From Kordiimonas gwangyangensis DSM 19435 = JCM 12864 (lineage in GTDB: Bacteria; Pseudomonadota; Alphaproteobacteria; Sphingomonadales; Kordiimonadaceae), in the NCBI RefSeq assembly GCF_000375545.1, contig NZ_AQXF01000007.1:41530-105529 (forward strand): DNA of 64,000 nucleotides, written 5' to 3'. Shown here one piece after another: positions 28,424-37,902 of this stretch. How positions within the stretch are numbered: position 1 is the stretch's first letter; the number at the start of each line of letters is the position of its first letter. Made by a program: the position numbers and the translations under genes. Under the pieces are notes generated by a model. The model was not told the DNA's origin, searched no databases, and saw only the letters and a program-made list of their open reading frames with translations.

Positions 28424-29200
28424 CTAGCCCTTGCGCTCGACCATCATCTTCTTGATCTCTGCAATTGCTTTCGCCGGGTTGAGGCCCTTCGGACAAGCGT
28501 TTGCACAGTTCATGATGGTGTGACAGCGATAAAGCCGGAACGGGTCCTCGAGGTTATCAAGGCGGTCACCCGTTGCTTCATCGCGGCTGTCAATGAGCCA
28601 GCGGTAGGCTTGCAGCAGAATAGCCGGGCCGAGGTATTTGTCCCCGTTCCACCAGTAGCTCGGACAGGAGGTCGAGCAGCAAGCGCACAGGATACACTCA
28701 TAAAGACCATCAAGCTTCTCACGGTCCTCGCGGGACTGCAGGCGCTCTTTCTCCGGCGTTGTGGATTGCGTCTGCATCCACGGCTTGATCGAAGCGTACT
28801 GCGCATAGAAGTTCGACAGATCCGGCACAAGGTCCTTGACCACTTCCTGGTGCGGCAGCGGCGTGATCGACACATCGCCCTTGGCGTCGTCAATCGCGGT
28901 CGTGCACGCAAGGCCGTTCTTGCCGTTGATGTTCATGGCGCAGGAGCCACACACACCTTCACGGCAGGACCGGCGGAAGGTGACCGTGCTGTCCATCTCG
29001 TTCTTGATCTTGATCAGCGCGTCAAGGACCATCGGGCCGCAGTTGTCCATGTCCACCTCGAAGGTGTCCATGCGCGGGTTTTCACCGTCATCCGGGTTCC
29101 AGCGGTACACGTGGAAAGCGCGGGTGTTGGAAGCCCCTTCAGCCTTGACCGTTTTGCCCTTGCCGATGCGGGAGTTTTTGGGAAGCGAAAATTCAGCCAT
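28424..29200 (-). CDS. sdhB: Succinate dehydrogenase iron-sulfur subunit
   Basis: A 258-residue protein with the three Fe-S cluster sites of complex II: the [2Fe-2S] site in [20 protein letters not shown] with a further Cys shortly after, the [4Fe-4S] site in [16 protein letters not shown], and the [3Fe-4S] site in [20 protein letters not shown]. It relays electrons from SdhA flavin to ubiquinone at the inner membrane. It is the last gene of sdhCDAB, 15 bases after sdhA. Confidence 0.97.
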   Translation of the reverse strand: MAEFSLPKNSRIGKGKTVKAEGASNTRAFHVYRWNPDDGENPRMDTFEVDMDNCGPMVLDALIKIKNEMDSTVTFRRSCREGVCGSCAMNINGKNGLACTTAIDDAKGDVSITPLPHQEVVKDLVPDLSNFYAQYASIKPWMQTQSTTPEKERLQSREDREKLDGLYECILCACCSTSCPSYWWNGDKYLGPAILLQAYRWLIDSRDEATGDRLDNLEDPFRLYRCHTIMNCANACPKGLNPAKAIAEIKKMMVERKG

Positions 29201-29215
29201 CTCTCATCTCCTGCC

Positions 29216-31003
29216 TTAGTAAACCCGAGCCTTCGGCTTGATATACTCGATCTCTTTCGAGAGCGTGTAATCATGCACCGGGCGCTCGCCAAGGGTTACC
29301 TTCGCACCGTCAAACCAGCCAACGGTATGTTTCATCCAGTTTTCATCATCACGGTCCGGATAGTCCTCGTGCATGTGTGCACCGCGGCTTTCTTTCCGCG
29401 CTGCCGCACCGTGCATGGTGAGAACGGCCTGGCCGATGAGGTTCTGAAGCTCGAGCGTCTCGATCAGGTCGCTGTTCCAGACGAGCGAGCGGTCGCTTGT
29501 CTTGAGGTCGCCGAACCCGGCTGCGATCTGGTCAATCTTCTGAACGCCTTCCGCCAGAACTTCCTCTGTGCGGAATACCGCACAGTTATTCTGCATCGTG
29601 CGCTGCATGTTCAGGCGCATTTCAGCTGTCGGCGTGGAGCCGTTTGCGTAGCGCGCTGCGTCAAGGCGGCCAATGGCCATCTCTTCATAACCTGCCGCGA
29701 GCGGCGGCTGGGTCGCGCCCGCCTTTGTGGTTTCGGCAATACGGTGCGCAGTTGCGCGGCCAAACACCACAAGGTCGATAAGCGAGTTAGAGCCAAGGCG
29801 ATTCGCGCCATGTACGGACACACACGCTGCCTCACCCACCGCGTAAAGGCCCTTGACGGTTGCGTCAGGGTCTTTCTTCGTCGGGTTGATAACCTCGCCG
29901 TGGTAGTTCGTCGGAATACCGCCCATGTTGTAGTGCACGGTCGGGATAATCGGGATCGGTTCCTTGGTCACGTCCACACCAGCGAAGACTTTCGCGGATT
30001 CGGAGATGCCCGGCAGACGCTCAGCCAGCAGCGCCGGGTCAAGGTGATCGAGGTGCAGGAACATGTGATCCTTGTTCGGGCCAACACCGCGGCCTTCGCG
30101 GATTTCGTTCGAGATCGAGCGCGATACCACGTCGCGGGAGGCAAGGTCCTTCGCGGAAGGTGCATAACGCTCCATGAAGCGTTCACCCTCTGAGTTGATC
30201 AGGATACCGCCTTCGCCGCGGGCACCCTCGGTGATCAGCACGCCTGCGCCGTAAATGCCGGTCGGGTGGAACTGAACGAACTCAAGGTCCTGCAGGCCGA
30301 TGCCGGCACGCAGCGCCATGCCGCCGCCGTCACCCGTGCAGGTGTGCGCGCTTGTGGCCGAGAAATAGGCGCGGCCATAACCGCCGGTGGCCAGCACAAC
30401 AGCTTGCGCGCGGAACGCGTGGATCGAGCCGTCTTCCATGTTCATGGCAATAACGCCGCGGCATTCGCCGCCTTCCATGATCAGGTCGATGGCAAAATAC
30501 TCGATATAGAAGTCGCTATCGTACTTGAGCGACTGCTGGTAGAGACCGTGCAGCATGGCGTGGCCGGTACGGTCAGCCGCCGCGCAGGTGCGCTGTGCTG
30601 CCGGGCCTTCACCGAACTCGGTGGTCATGCCGCCAAACGCACGCTGGTAGATCTTGCCTTCTTCCGTACGGGAGAATGGCACACCATAGTGCTCAAGCTC
30701 GTAAACGGCAGCCGGTGCCTGACGCACCATATATTCAATCGCGTCTTGGTCACCAAGCCAGTCGGAGCCCTTGACGGTGTCATACATGTGCCACTGCCAT
30801 TTATCAGGGCCCATGTTGCCAAGGGAGGCTGCAATACCACCCTGCGCCGCAACAGTGTGCGAACGGGTTGGAAATACCTTGGTGATACAGGCGGTCTTGA
30901 GGCCTGCTTCGGCGATGCCCATGGTGGCGCGCAGGCCGGAGCCGCCAGCGCCGACAACTACGGCATCATAAGTGTGTACGGTAATGGGATAAGCGCTCGT
31001 CAT
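29216..31003 (-). CDS. sdhA: Succinate dehydrogenase flavoprotein subunit
   Basis: A 595-residue protein with the FAD motif [20 protein letters not shown], the flavin-linking His in [18 protein letters not shown], and the active-site region [20 protein letters not shown], then [23 protein letters not shown] is typical of succinate dehydrogenases. It oxidises succinate to fumarate on the cytoplasmic face of the membrane. The start is 3 bases after sdhD. Confidence 0.97.
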   Translation of the reverse strand: MTSAYPITVHTYDAVVVGAGGSGLRATMGIAEAGLKTACITKVFPTRSHTVAAQGGIAASLGNMGPDKWQWHMYDTVKGSDWLGDQDAIEYMVRQAPAAVYELEHYGVPFSRTEEGKIYQRAFGGMTTEFGEGPAAQRTCAAADRTGHAMLHGLYQQSLKYDSDFYIEYFAIDLIMEGGECRGVIAMNMEDGSIHAFRAQAVVLATGGYGRAYFSATSAHTCTGDGGGMALRAGIGLQDLEFVQFHPTGIYGAGVLITEGARGEGGILINSEGERFMERYAPSAKDLASRDVVSRSISNEIREGRGVGPNKDHMFLHLDHLDPALLAERLPGISESAKVFAGVDVTKEPIPIIPTVHYNMGGIPTNYHGEVINPTKKDPDATVKGLYAVGEAACVSVHGANRLGSNSLIDLVVFGRATAHRIAETTKAGATQPPLAAGYEEMAIGRLDAARYANGSTPTAEMRLNMQRTMQNNCAVFRTEEVLAEGVQKIDQIAAGFGDLKTSDRSLVWNSDLIETLELQNLIGQAVLTMHGAAARKESRGAHMHEDYPDRDDENWMKHTVGWFDGAKVTLGERPVHDYTLSKEIEYIKPKARVY

Positions 31004-31006
31004 GAT

Positions 31007-31390
31007 TTATCCCCCAAACGCTATACGAAGAACGGAAAAGATGCTGAGTGCCGCGATAAGAACGCAGGTAAAAGTCAGCACCAGCATGCTGGCAATCTTG
31101 GTGCCATGGTCGTGCACATAGTCCTCGACGAGCACCTGCAGGCCAAGCCGCATGTGATAAACGAAGTTCGCGATAAAGAGGATCACGAGCACGCTTGCGA
31201 ACGGCTGCTTGAGCCAGGCCACCCATTCGGCGTGGCTTTTGCCAACGTTGCCGACAAAGGAGATGACCATGAAGATCACGAGCGGGATGTTGGCAATGGC
31301 GGTCACGCGCTGCAGCCACCAGTGGTGGGTGCCGTCTTTCGCGGAGCCAAGGCCGCGCACTTTGGCAAGTGGAGTTTTCATATCGGTCAT
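31007..31390 (-). CDS. sdhD: Succinate dehydrogenase membrane anchor subunit
   Basis: A 127-residue protein with three membrane helices. It begins TPLAKVRGLGSAKDGTHHWW, a typical alphaproteobacterial SdhD start. A His in the second helix (FVYHMRLGLQVLVEDYVHD) is the likely heme b ligand, and the last segment carries the quinone-side tail. It anchors SdhAB with SdhC. It lies 3 bases after sdhC and 3 bases before sdhA. Confidence 0.94.
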   Translation of the reverse strand: MTDMKTPLAKVRGLGSAKDGTHHWWLQRVTAIANIPLVIFMVISFVGNVGKSHAEWVAWLKQPFASVLVILFIANFVYHMRLGLQVLVEDYVHDHGTKIASMLVLTFTCVLIAALSIFSVLRIAFGG

Positions 31391-31393
31391 GGC

Positions 31394-31789
31394 TTAGATC
31401 GCTCCCATCACTTTATAGGCTGCGTACCAGATCACGAGCGTGAGGATAACGGCACCAAAGAACGTGAGACGCGCGGTCGAGGTATTGACCTTCAGGCCGT
31501 AAAGCTTGCCCATGTCCATGAAAAGGTGACGGATACCGCTCAGCAGGTGCTGCATCAGTGCAAGCGTCATACCGAAAAGAACGACGCGACCAATGATGGT
31601 ACCGGCATAGCCCTGAACGGTGTTGAAATACTCATGCCCGGTCGCCATTGCCACGAACCACCAGGTAAGAAGGATGGAACCGACAGCCAGCGCCGACCCG
31701 GTAACCCGGTGGAAAATCGACGCTGCCATATGCCATCCCCAACGGTAAACCTGTAGGTGGGGCGAGAGCGGGCGTTTCACTTGAGCCAT
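31394..31789 (-). CDS. sdhC: Succinate dehydrogenase cytochrome b556 subunit
   Basis: A 131-residue membrane protein with the SdhC signature RPLSPHLQVYRWGWHMAASI and FHRVTGSALAVGSILL, three helices, and the heme-ligand His in ALMQHLLSGIRHLFMD. It is the first gene of sdhCDAB. The region upstream (31790-31931) should contain the operon promoter. Confidence 0.95.
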   Translation of the reverse strand: MAQVKRPLSPHLQVYRWGWHMAASIFHRVTGSALAVGSILLTWWFVAMATGHEYFNTVQGYAGTIIGRVVLFGMTLALMQHLLSGIRHLFMDMGKLYGLKVNTSTARLTFFGAVILTLVIWYAAYKVMGAI

Positions 31790-31931
31790 GAAAAATCCCC
31801 TGACAGAATTGCTGTTTTGGCCCTGCGGGCGCCGGATGCTGCACCGCAGAAAGAATCAGGCATTGTTTTAGCTCTCCATACGTATCAATCGCAAGAAAGG
31901 ATTTGGGTCGTCGGGAAATTTTACCTGCCTG

Positions 31932-31960
31932 CCATCTGACTGAGCAAGTATGTCAGATGG
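31932..31960. terminator. Stem-loop after the HExxH peptidase gene
   Basis: CCATCTGAC and GTCAGATGG form a perfect 9-base stem around an 11-base loop, 16 bases past the stop of the - strand gene at 31976. No T run follows it on the - strand, so it may be a weak terminator or an mRNA 3'-end structure, or part of the sdhC upstream region. Confidence 0.45.
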
Positions 31961-31975
31961 GCAAAAAGGCAAATC

Positions 31976-33508
31976 CTATCGTGCCGTACTAGCGCCAGCT
32001 TCCTGTTCGACAAGCGCATCATACTGCTTCTGATAGTCGCGGTAATCGTCGGCATCGTAGGACCATTCTATCAGATGCTGCAGTCGGGCTTTCGCCTCAG
32101 CATACTGGCCGGCCTTTTCAAGCAACCGTACCTCGAGCCGGTGGGTTTGATCATTCTGCGGCGCAAGCATGCGTGCCGCCTTTGCTACCTTCAGTATGCC
32201 GCCGGTAACATCCTGCTCCTCACTCAGGGCCAGCCGGGCATACTCCATAAGCGCTGGCACGTAACGCTTGTCGAGCCTTATTGCAGACGCGTAGAGCTTC
32301 CGGAGTTCTGGTATTCTGTCCTCAAAACTGCCGTCCTCCTTGGCGGCCATCCAGATTGCGTCAGCCTTGAACGCGACCGAGCGCGCGGATTGTGGCATGG
32401 CTGCCAGCGACTTCTCGATGTAGCTCAGGGCGGAGGCCCAGTCTTCGTTCTCATAAGCCTGGCGGGCGAGATAATAATAGAAATCGCCGGGTCTGATGCC
32501 GGCCTCGATGGCAGCCGCAAGGGCAGAGGCAACCTTTTTTTCCCGACGTTTCAGATTGATCTGGCCGGACAGGATACGCGCCTCAAGCGGCACGAGTGCA
32601 GCTTCAGCTTCCGGCAACCGACGTTCGCTCACCACAAATTCCGGCATCACATCGGTCAGATCATAGGCCGAATAGGGAAGCTCGCGGCCGAGCCAGTACT
32701 GGCGCACTTCAAGGTCGAATTCGTATCTGCGGTCACCGAACGCCTGTTCGAACGCTTCTTTCTCGGTGACACCGTTTTTATTGAGCGCCACCAGATAGGC
32801 CTGCAGATAGCCTTTATATTTCTCGCTATGATGCAGGAAATGGGTCAGCAGCCATCCCTGCGCATAAACCTGGATGCTCCAGTGCGGGCGCTTCCAGTTA
32901 TCGTTCAGCTCAGATTTGGTCTTCATCAGATCCTTGAGTTCAAACCAGTCTCCGCTGCGCCTCAGGGTCATGAACCGGGAGGCAACAGGCTTCCCTACAA
33001 AGGCGACGTCGCCGTCAAACTCCATGGTGGAGGTATATTCGGCAAAGCCTTCGCTGTACCATTTCGGATAGTCCATCCCGCTGTAGCGGCGGAGTATATA
33101 GTGGTTGTACTCGTGGAAAATCGTCTCAAGCCCGTCATGCTCCCAGAAATCCTCACGAGGCTCCAACGACAGCGCCGAAACAGGCCCGCTTAGCATATCG
33201 GTATAAAAGCCAAGCGTGTTTTCCGCATCCATCACTTTCTGAAACTCGCGCGTGGAGGCGAACGCATATAATTTGAGGGGGACAGAGGAATCCTGGTCAA
33301 GATTGAGGCCAATAATCTGGCCCAGTGTGAACCGGTATTTTTCCAGCTTCACAACAGTTTCCCGCGCCAGTTCGGGCTTTGCGTTACTGATGAGGACGAA
33401 ATTCTGACTGGTATATTCGTACCAGTCCGCGTCGTCTTTCGCGTGTAACCCACCGGCAAAAAGAACAAATGACAAAAAAACAAGAACTGCACTTGTTACA
33501 CGAAACAT
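31976..33508 (-). CDS. Secreted HExxH metallopeptidase-like protein with helical repeats
   Basis: A 510-residue protein with a signal peptide (residues 1-23, AVLVFLSFVLFAGGLHA). The catalytic zinc site is visible: HEYNH in ETIFHEYNHYILRRYSG, with the third ligand Glu about 22 residues on in WYSEGFAEYTSTME. This is the gluzincin arrangement, similar to DUF1570-type peptidases. The C-terminal half (about 310-500) has repeated helical pairs like TPRs (FYYYLARQAYENEDWASALS and AEAKARLQHLIEWSYDADD). It probably acts in the periplasm. Substrate unknown. It is a single gene upstream of sdhCDAB on the same strand, separated by a stem-loop. Confidence 0.75.
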   Translation of the reverse strand: MFRVTSAVLVFLSFVLFAGGLHAKDDADWYEYTSQNFVLISNAKPELARETVVKLEKYRFTLGQIIGLNLDQDSSVPLKLYAFASTREFQKVMDAENTLGFYTDMLSGPVSALSLEPREDFWEHDGLETIFHEYNHYILRRYSGMDYPKWYSEGFAEYTSTMEFDGDVAFVGKPVASRFMTLRRSGDWFELKDLMKTKSELNDNWKRPHWSIQVYAQGWLLTHFLHHSEKYKGYLQAYLVALNKNGVTEKEAFEQAFGDRRYEFDLEVRQYWLGRELPYSAYDLTDVMPEFVVSERRLPEAEAALVPLEARILSGQINLKRREKKVASALAAAIEAGIRPGDFYYYLARQAYENEDWASALSYIEKSLAAMPQSARSVAFKADAIWMAAKEDGSFEDRIPELRKLYASAIRLDKRYVPALMEYARLALSEEQDVTGGILKVAKAARMLAPQNDQTHRLEVRLLEKAGQYAEAKARLQHLIEWSYDADDYRDYQKQYDALVEQEAGASTAR

Positions 33509-33626
33509 GAGCGTCCCCCATCACGCCAATGACATTCGCTGTACCGCGAACAATAAGCCAAGTTCGTCGACTATAGGAAATTCGGCCCATAATGCAACTT
33601 TGAATATAAGGGATTCGTTTAATGGC

Positions 33627-34499
33627 TTAATTGTTCAGACCGGCAATGGCTTCGGCCATTGCCACTTGCTCGCGCGCGGTCTGGACATGGAGTTCCTCAA
33701 CCATGCGGCCATCGAGCACGGCCACACCCTTGCCTGCGGCCTTGGCTTCCTCAAACGCTGCGATCATACGGCGCGCTAGGGCGAGTTCTTCCTCGCTGGG
33801 GGCAAAGACTGAGTTGGCTCCCTCAATCTGGCTTGGGTGAATAAGCGTTTTGCCGTCAAAGCCCATGTCCTTGGCTTGCTTGCATTCCACCACAAAGCCT
33901 TCAGCGTCGCGGAAATTGCCGTAAACCCCATCGAGGATGCTGAGGCCATAAGCCCGCGCCACCAGAAGCGCGTTCGATAGCGCCATCATCACCGGCATAC
34001 GGTCTTTGGTGTGCGCCGCGCGCAGGTCTTTTACAAGGTCGTTGGTGCCAATAACCCATGTGGTCTGGCGGTCGGTCGCTTCCGCCAGCGCTTCAAGGCG
34101 CAGGAAGGCTTTAGGCGTTTCGATCATTGACCACAGGGCAACACTATCGAAACCGCCCAGCCAGGCCATCTCCTCTTCCACCCGTTCCAGAATGTCAGGG
34201 CTGTCCACTTTGGGGATAAGGATTGCATCGGGTTTGACGGCGGACGCGGCCGCCAGGTCATCGCGCCACCAGTTGGTATCAAGGCCGTTGATACGCAGCA
34301 CCCGCAAGCGCTGCCCGTACGCCCCGCTTGCAAGCGCCTCAGCCGCAAGTTTCCGGGCATCAGCCTTGGCGTCGGGCGCGACAGCATCTTCAAGGTCAAA
34401 AATCACGCCGTCGGACGAAAGGGTTTGCGCCTTCTCCAGCGCCCGTTGGTTGGACGCCGGCATGAACAGCATGCTGCGGCACGGCCTGAATGATTGCAT
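33627..34499 (-). CDS. HpcH/HpaI-type CoA ester lyase (CitE/MclA-like)
   Basis: A 290-residue TIM-barrel lyase. It begins RPCRSMLFMPASNQRALEKA and has the Mg-binding and substrate residues in IFDLEDAVAPDAKADAR, LRINGLDTNWWRDDL, MIETPKAFLRLEAL and FDGKTLIHPSQIEGANSVFA. Members cleave malyl-CoA, beta-methylmalyl-CoA or citramalyl-CoA. Without the alpha and gamma citrate lyase subunits nearby, it is not part of a citrate lyase complex. The specific substrate cannot be decided from sequence. GGGGAGGAGAG lies just before the start. Confidence 0.88.
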   Translation of the reverse strand: MQSFRPCRSMLFMPASNQRALEKAQTLSSDGVIFDLEDAVAPDAKADARKLAAEALASGAYGQRLRVLRINGLDTNWWRDDLAAASAVKPDAILIPKVDSPDILERVEEEMAWLGGFDSVALWSMIETPKAFLRLEALAEATDRQTTWVIGTNDLVKDLRAAHTKDRMPVMMALSNALLVARAYGLSILDGVYGNFRDAEGFVVECKQAKDMGFDGKTLIHPSQIEGANSVFAPSEEELALARRMIAAFEEAKAAGKGVAVLDGRMVEELHVQTAREQVAMAEAIAGLNN

Positions 34500-34518
34500 T
34501 GCCCTCTCCTCCCCTCAA

Positions 34519-34550
34519 TAAAAAGGCCCACGCCGTGGCATGGGCCCAAA
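34519..34550 (-). terminator. Terminator of the M2 peptidase gene
   Basis: On the - strand GGCCCATGCC pairs with GGCGTGGGCC (one wobble) around a short loop and is followed by TTTTTA. It is about 15 bases after the M2 peptidase stop and just before the lyase gene. Confidence 0.85.
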
Positions 34551-34563
34551 CCTTCAAAAGCTG

Positions 34564-36390
34564 TTACCAGCCGCAGGTGCGGCCTTTGTTCTGTTCATCA
34601 AGCCAGGCTTTGAGCGGCTCGAAGTAAGCGATCAGCGCTTCACCGCTGATCTCGCGGCTACCGGTGAAGGCTTCAAGCGCTTCCGGCCACGGTTTGGAGG
34701 CACCCATTTCCATCATGGCGTTGAACTTCGCGCCCACTTCCTTGTTGCCGTAGATCGAGCATTCATGAAGCGGTCCGGTCCAGCCCGCCTGATCACAGGC
34801 AGCTTTATAGAACTGGAACTGCAGAATGCGGGCGAGGAAATAGCGCATATAGGGCGTGTTGCCCGGAATGTGGTATTTCGCACCCGGGTCGAACGCATCA
34901 GCCGGGCGCTCGTTCGGTGCCTTCAGGCCCTGGTATTCCTCACGCAGTTTCCACCACGCGTCGTTATACTGGTCCGGCCCAACCTCGCCCGAGAAGACCT
35001 GCCAGCGCCATTTGTCAACCATCAGGCCAAACGGCAGGAAAGCAACTTTGTCGAGCGCCTGACGCATCAGCGCCGGGATCGGGTCCCCGCTTGCCGGTAC
35101 TTCGTCAATGAGGCCGATCTGCTTGAGGTAATCTGGCGTCATCGACAGCGCGACCATGTCACCAATGGCTTCGTGGAAACCGTCGTTCGCACCGTTCAGG
35201 TACAGCGGGTCCTGGTTCTTGTAGGCGCGCTGGTAGAAGTTGTGGCCCAGCTCGTGGTGCACGGTCACGAAGTCTTCCGCGTTCACCTTGGTGCACATCT
35301 TGATGCGCACGTCATCCTTGTTGTCTATATCCCATGCAGACGCGTGGCACTGCACTTCGCGGTCCGCTGGCTTCACAAACAGCGAACGCTCCCAGAAGGT
35401 ATCCGGCAGCGGGTCGAAACCAAGCGATGTGAAGAAGCCTTCAGCGGTCTCGACCATCTTCTTGGCGTCGTAACCTTTTTCAACAAGGAGGCTCGTCACA
35501 TCAATGCTGGCATCCTCACTGGCGCCTGGCTGCACGATGTCGTTGATGTTGCCCCATTCCTGCGCCCACATGTTGCCGAGGAGATGCGCCGGGATTGGCC
35601 CGGTGTCGGAAACAACGCGGTCGCCATAGAAGTCCGACAGCTTGGCGCGCACTTCACAGTGCAGCGCGTCGTAAAGCGGCTTCACATCAGCCCACAGGCC
35701 ATCAACCATGGTGGCGAAATCGTCCGGGTCCATATCATAGCCGGAGCGCCACATGGCACCCACGTCCTTGTAGCCAAGCTCACGTGCACCCTCGTTGGCG
35801 ATGTCGACCATGCGGACATAGTCAGCCTTCATCGGCTTCGAGATCTTGTGCCAACCGTCCCACGCAGCAAGAAGCCGCTCAGGCGTGCGGTCAGACGCGA
35901 TGATATCGGACACACCACCAAGGGACATGGTCTGGCCGTCCATTTCAACTTTGCCCGTACCATAGGTCGCATCCAGGTTCGCCTTGATGTTGGCGAGCTC
36001 AGCCGTTTTAGCAGCGTCATCGGGTGCTGGCAGGGTCAGTCCACCCTTGAGGATGTTCATCTTGCGGCGCAGCTCAGCCGGCAGTTCGATATCCGCGAAA
36101 CGTTTGGTATCGTTTGCAAGCTTCACACCGAGAAGGGTGAAGGCCTCGTCGGCTTCCGCCACAATGGCATTGGTGTCGTGGGTGATGAAGTTGGCCTGCA
36201 CCCAAGCCTTGCGACCGAGACTCACACTTTCATCAAACAGCATCTGCTCAGCTTCCTTCATGAAAGCCTGTGCTTCTTCTACGGTTGGTGCTTTTTTCTC
36301 TTCCGCCACCTTGTCGTTGCAAGCTACCAGCGCAAGCGACATGCCGGTCATAAGCGCAACTGTCGAAATTCCTGATTTCCACCCAGCCAT
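34564..36390 (-). CDS. M2-family peptidyl-dipeptidase (ACE-like), lipoprotein
   Basis: A 608-residue protein with a lipoprotein signal (MTGMSLALVAC, lipidated Cys at about residue 24) followed by an M2 domain filling the rest. The zinc site is HHELGHNFYQRAYKNQDPLY, with the third ligand in NDGFHEAIGDMVALS. Other ACE landmarks are FIPGNT-like YHIPGNTPYMRYFLARILQF and the C-terminal ALEAFTGSREISGEALIAYF. It should remove dipeptides from the C-terminus of peptides in the periplasm, for nutrition. It is a single gene with its own terminator. Confidence 0.92.
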   Translation of the reverse strand: MAGWKSGISTVALMTGMSLALVACNDKVAEEKKAPTVEEAQAFMKEAEQMLFDESVSLGRKAWVQANFITHDTNAIVAEADEAFTLLGVKLANDTKRFADIELPAELRRKMNILKGGLTLPAPDDAAKTAELANIKANLDATYGTGKVEMDGQTMSLGGVSDIIASDRTPERLLAAWDGWHKISKPMKADYVRMVDIANEGARELGYKDVGAMWRSGYDMDPDDFATMVDGLWADVKPLYDALHCEVRAKLSDFYGDRVVSDTGPIPAHLLGNMWAQEWGNINDIVQPGASEDASIDVTSLLVEKGYDAKKMVETAEGFFTSLGFDPLPDTFWERSLFVKPADREVQCHASAWDIDNKDDVRIKMCTKVNAEDFVTVHHELGHNFYQRAYKNQDPLYLNGANDGFHEAIGDMVALSMTPDYLKQIGLIDEVPASGDPIPALMRQALDKVAFLPFGLMVDKWRWQVFSGEVGPDQYNDAWWKLREEYQGLKAPNERPADAFDPGAKYHIPGNTPYMRYFLARILQFQFYKAACDQAGWTGPLHECSIYGNKEVGAKFNAMMEMGASKPWPEALEAFTGSREISGEALIAYFEPLKAWLDEQNKGRTCGW

Positions 36391-36616
36391 GAGGGTCCTC
36401 TCCCTTTTGTTTTATTGTGCCGCGCTTGCCGCCCATGCGCACACGCGGGGTTCAGTGTCACAGGTCTGGCAAATGGCCCCTGATAAGTCAACTTGATTGC
36501 GGCCAAATCACTGACGTTTCGTTAACCATCCTGTGGTCTAATAATAGCGCTCGGAGAGACCTTTTGCACGGGTGATATCCGCCTGCCTGCATAATGTCCG
36601 CTTGTGAGGAGAGAGT

Positions 36617-37867
36617 ATGTCCGTCCCGTTAGAGCCAAGGATAAAGCCATTCGCGGATACTACCGAGACTGGCAAACCTGCGCTTGTGGGCCTGGACTAT
36701 TTCAGGGCGCTCGTGGGTACACTTTGCGCTCAGACGGGCGCCGACATGGCGCTGGTAGCGCTTCTTGACACCACCGACGGCAGGCGCGCCAAACTGTTGG
36801 CGGGCAATAGCGCCGGTGAGCCGCTGCCCACTGGGCCCTTACCGCTAGGTCCAGCCTTCATCAATGCGCTGATTGGCAGCGAACAGATGAGCATTCCGTC
36901 CGGCGCGCGGGACCGCGTGCGCGGCGATACCTACCTTGACAAGAATGAGATTGACGCGATTGCGACGCTCCGCTTCGCGGCGGGTACTGACATGCCGCAC
37001 GCTGGCGCCATCATACTGCTCAGCAAAGAGGGTTTCGGCGAAGATATAGATGCTGGCACTGCCTTGGCTGAACACCGGGAGCGGGCGGGAGCCGAGTTCC
37101 TGCATTATTTTGCAGAAGCCAAACTCAAGGAAACCATCAGCCAGGCTCTGCTGCTCAACTATTCCAAGTCCATGTTCATGGCTAATATCAGCCACGAACT
37201 GCGCACACCCATCAGCGCCATGGTTGGTTATGCCGCCCTTATCCGCGACGGCGAGATAGACCAGAAAACGCTGCGCAATTATGCGAACCAGATTTGCACA
37301 TCTGGCGACAGCCTGCTCACCCTCATCGGCGATATCATGTCGCTCGCCATGCTGGAGATTTCAGACGAAACCGCCAAGCGTGAGAAGTTCGACCTTGTGG
37401 ACATCGCCCGTACCGGCAGACGGCTGATTGAACAACAAGCCGCGACCAAGAACCTGACGGTCAAGGGCACCACCAGCACTGACTCTGTCATGGTGGAAGG
37501 GGACGCGGGACACACCAAAAAAGCGCTGATGAACCTGCTGACCAACGCGGTGAAATACACCAGCAAAGGCAGCATCGAGATCGCAGTTTCGATTGAGCGC
37601 GATGGCAGCGCGCGACTGAGCGTTAGCGACACCGGCGTTGGCATGACCGACGCGGAGATTGAAGAAGCCTGCGAGCCCCTCGGTACCTTCACGCATGCCT
37701 ATGACATGCATCAGGAAGGCGCTGGCCTTGGGCTACCCATCACCATGCTGTTGATGGAACGACAGGGTGCCAAGCTGGTGATCGACAGCACCAAAGGCCA
37801 GGGCACGCGCGCGCATCTCACTTTCCCACCCAAGCTTGTCTTAAATGAAGAAGGCGACTTCATCTGA
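36617..37867 (+). CDS. Soluble sensor histidine kinase, GAF-like N-terminus
   Basis: A 416-residue kinase with no membrane segment. The first 165 residues look like a GAF-type sensor domain (ALVGTLCAQTGADMALVALL, AIATLRFAAGTDMPHAGAII). The H-box has His193 in FMANISHELRTPISAMVGYA. The ATPase domain shows NLLTNAVKYTSKGSIEIAV, DTGVGM and GAGLGLPITMLLMERQG. No response regulator gene is adjacent, so it is an orphan; it may signal through a phosphorelay to a distant partner. GAGGAGAGAGT just before the ATG is a good ribosome site. Confidence 0.88.
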   Translation: MSVPLEPRIKPFADTTETGKPALVGLDYFRALVGTLCAQTGADMALVALLDTTDGRRAKLLAGNSAGEPLPTGPLPLGPAFINALIGSEQMSIPSGARDRVRGDTYLDKNEIDAIATLRFAAGTDMPHAGAIILLSKEGFGEDIDAGTALAEHRERAGAEFLHYFAEAKLKETISQALLLNYSKSMFMANISHELRTPISAMVGYAALIRDGEIDQKTLRNYANQICTSGDSLLTLIGDIMSLAMLEISDETAKREKFDLVDIARTGRRLIEQQAATKNLTVKGTTSTDSVMVEGDAGHTKKALMNLLTNAVKYTSKGSIEIAVSIERDGSARLSVSDTGVGMTDAEIEEACEPLGTFTHAYDMHQEGAGLGLPITMLLMERQGAKLVIDSTKGQGTRAHLTFPPKLVLNEEGDFI

Positions 37868-37878
37868 AGCCGCCTTCC
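37850..37878. terminator. Hairpin between the orphan kinase and asd
   Basis: GAAGGCGACTTCA and TGAAGCCGCCTTC form a long stem with one mismatch around a 2-base loop, overlapping the kinase stop codon. The asd gene is convergent, so the hairpin can end both transcripts. The T runs are weak on both sides. Confidence 0.55.
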
Positions 37879-37902
37879 AAAATCTTACCGCGCCAAGCCT
37901 GA

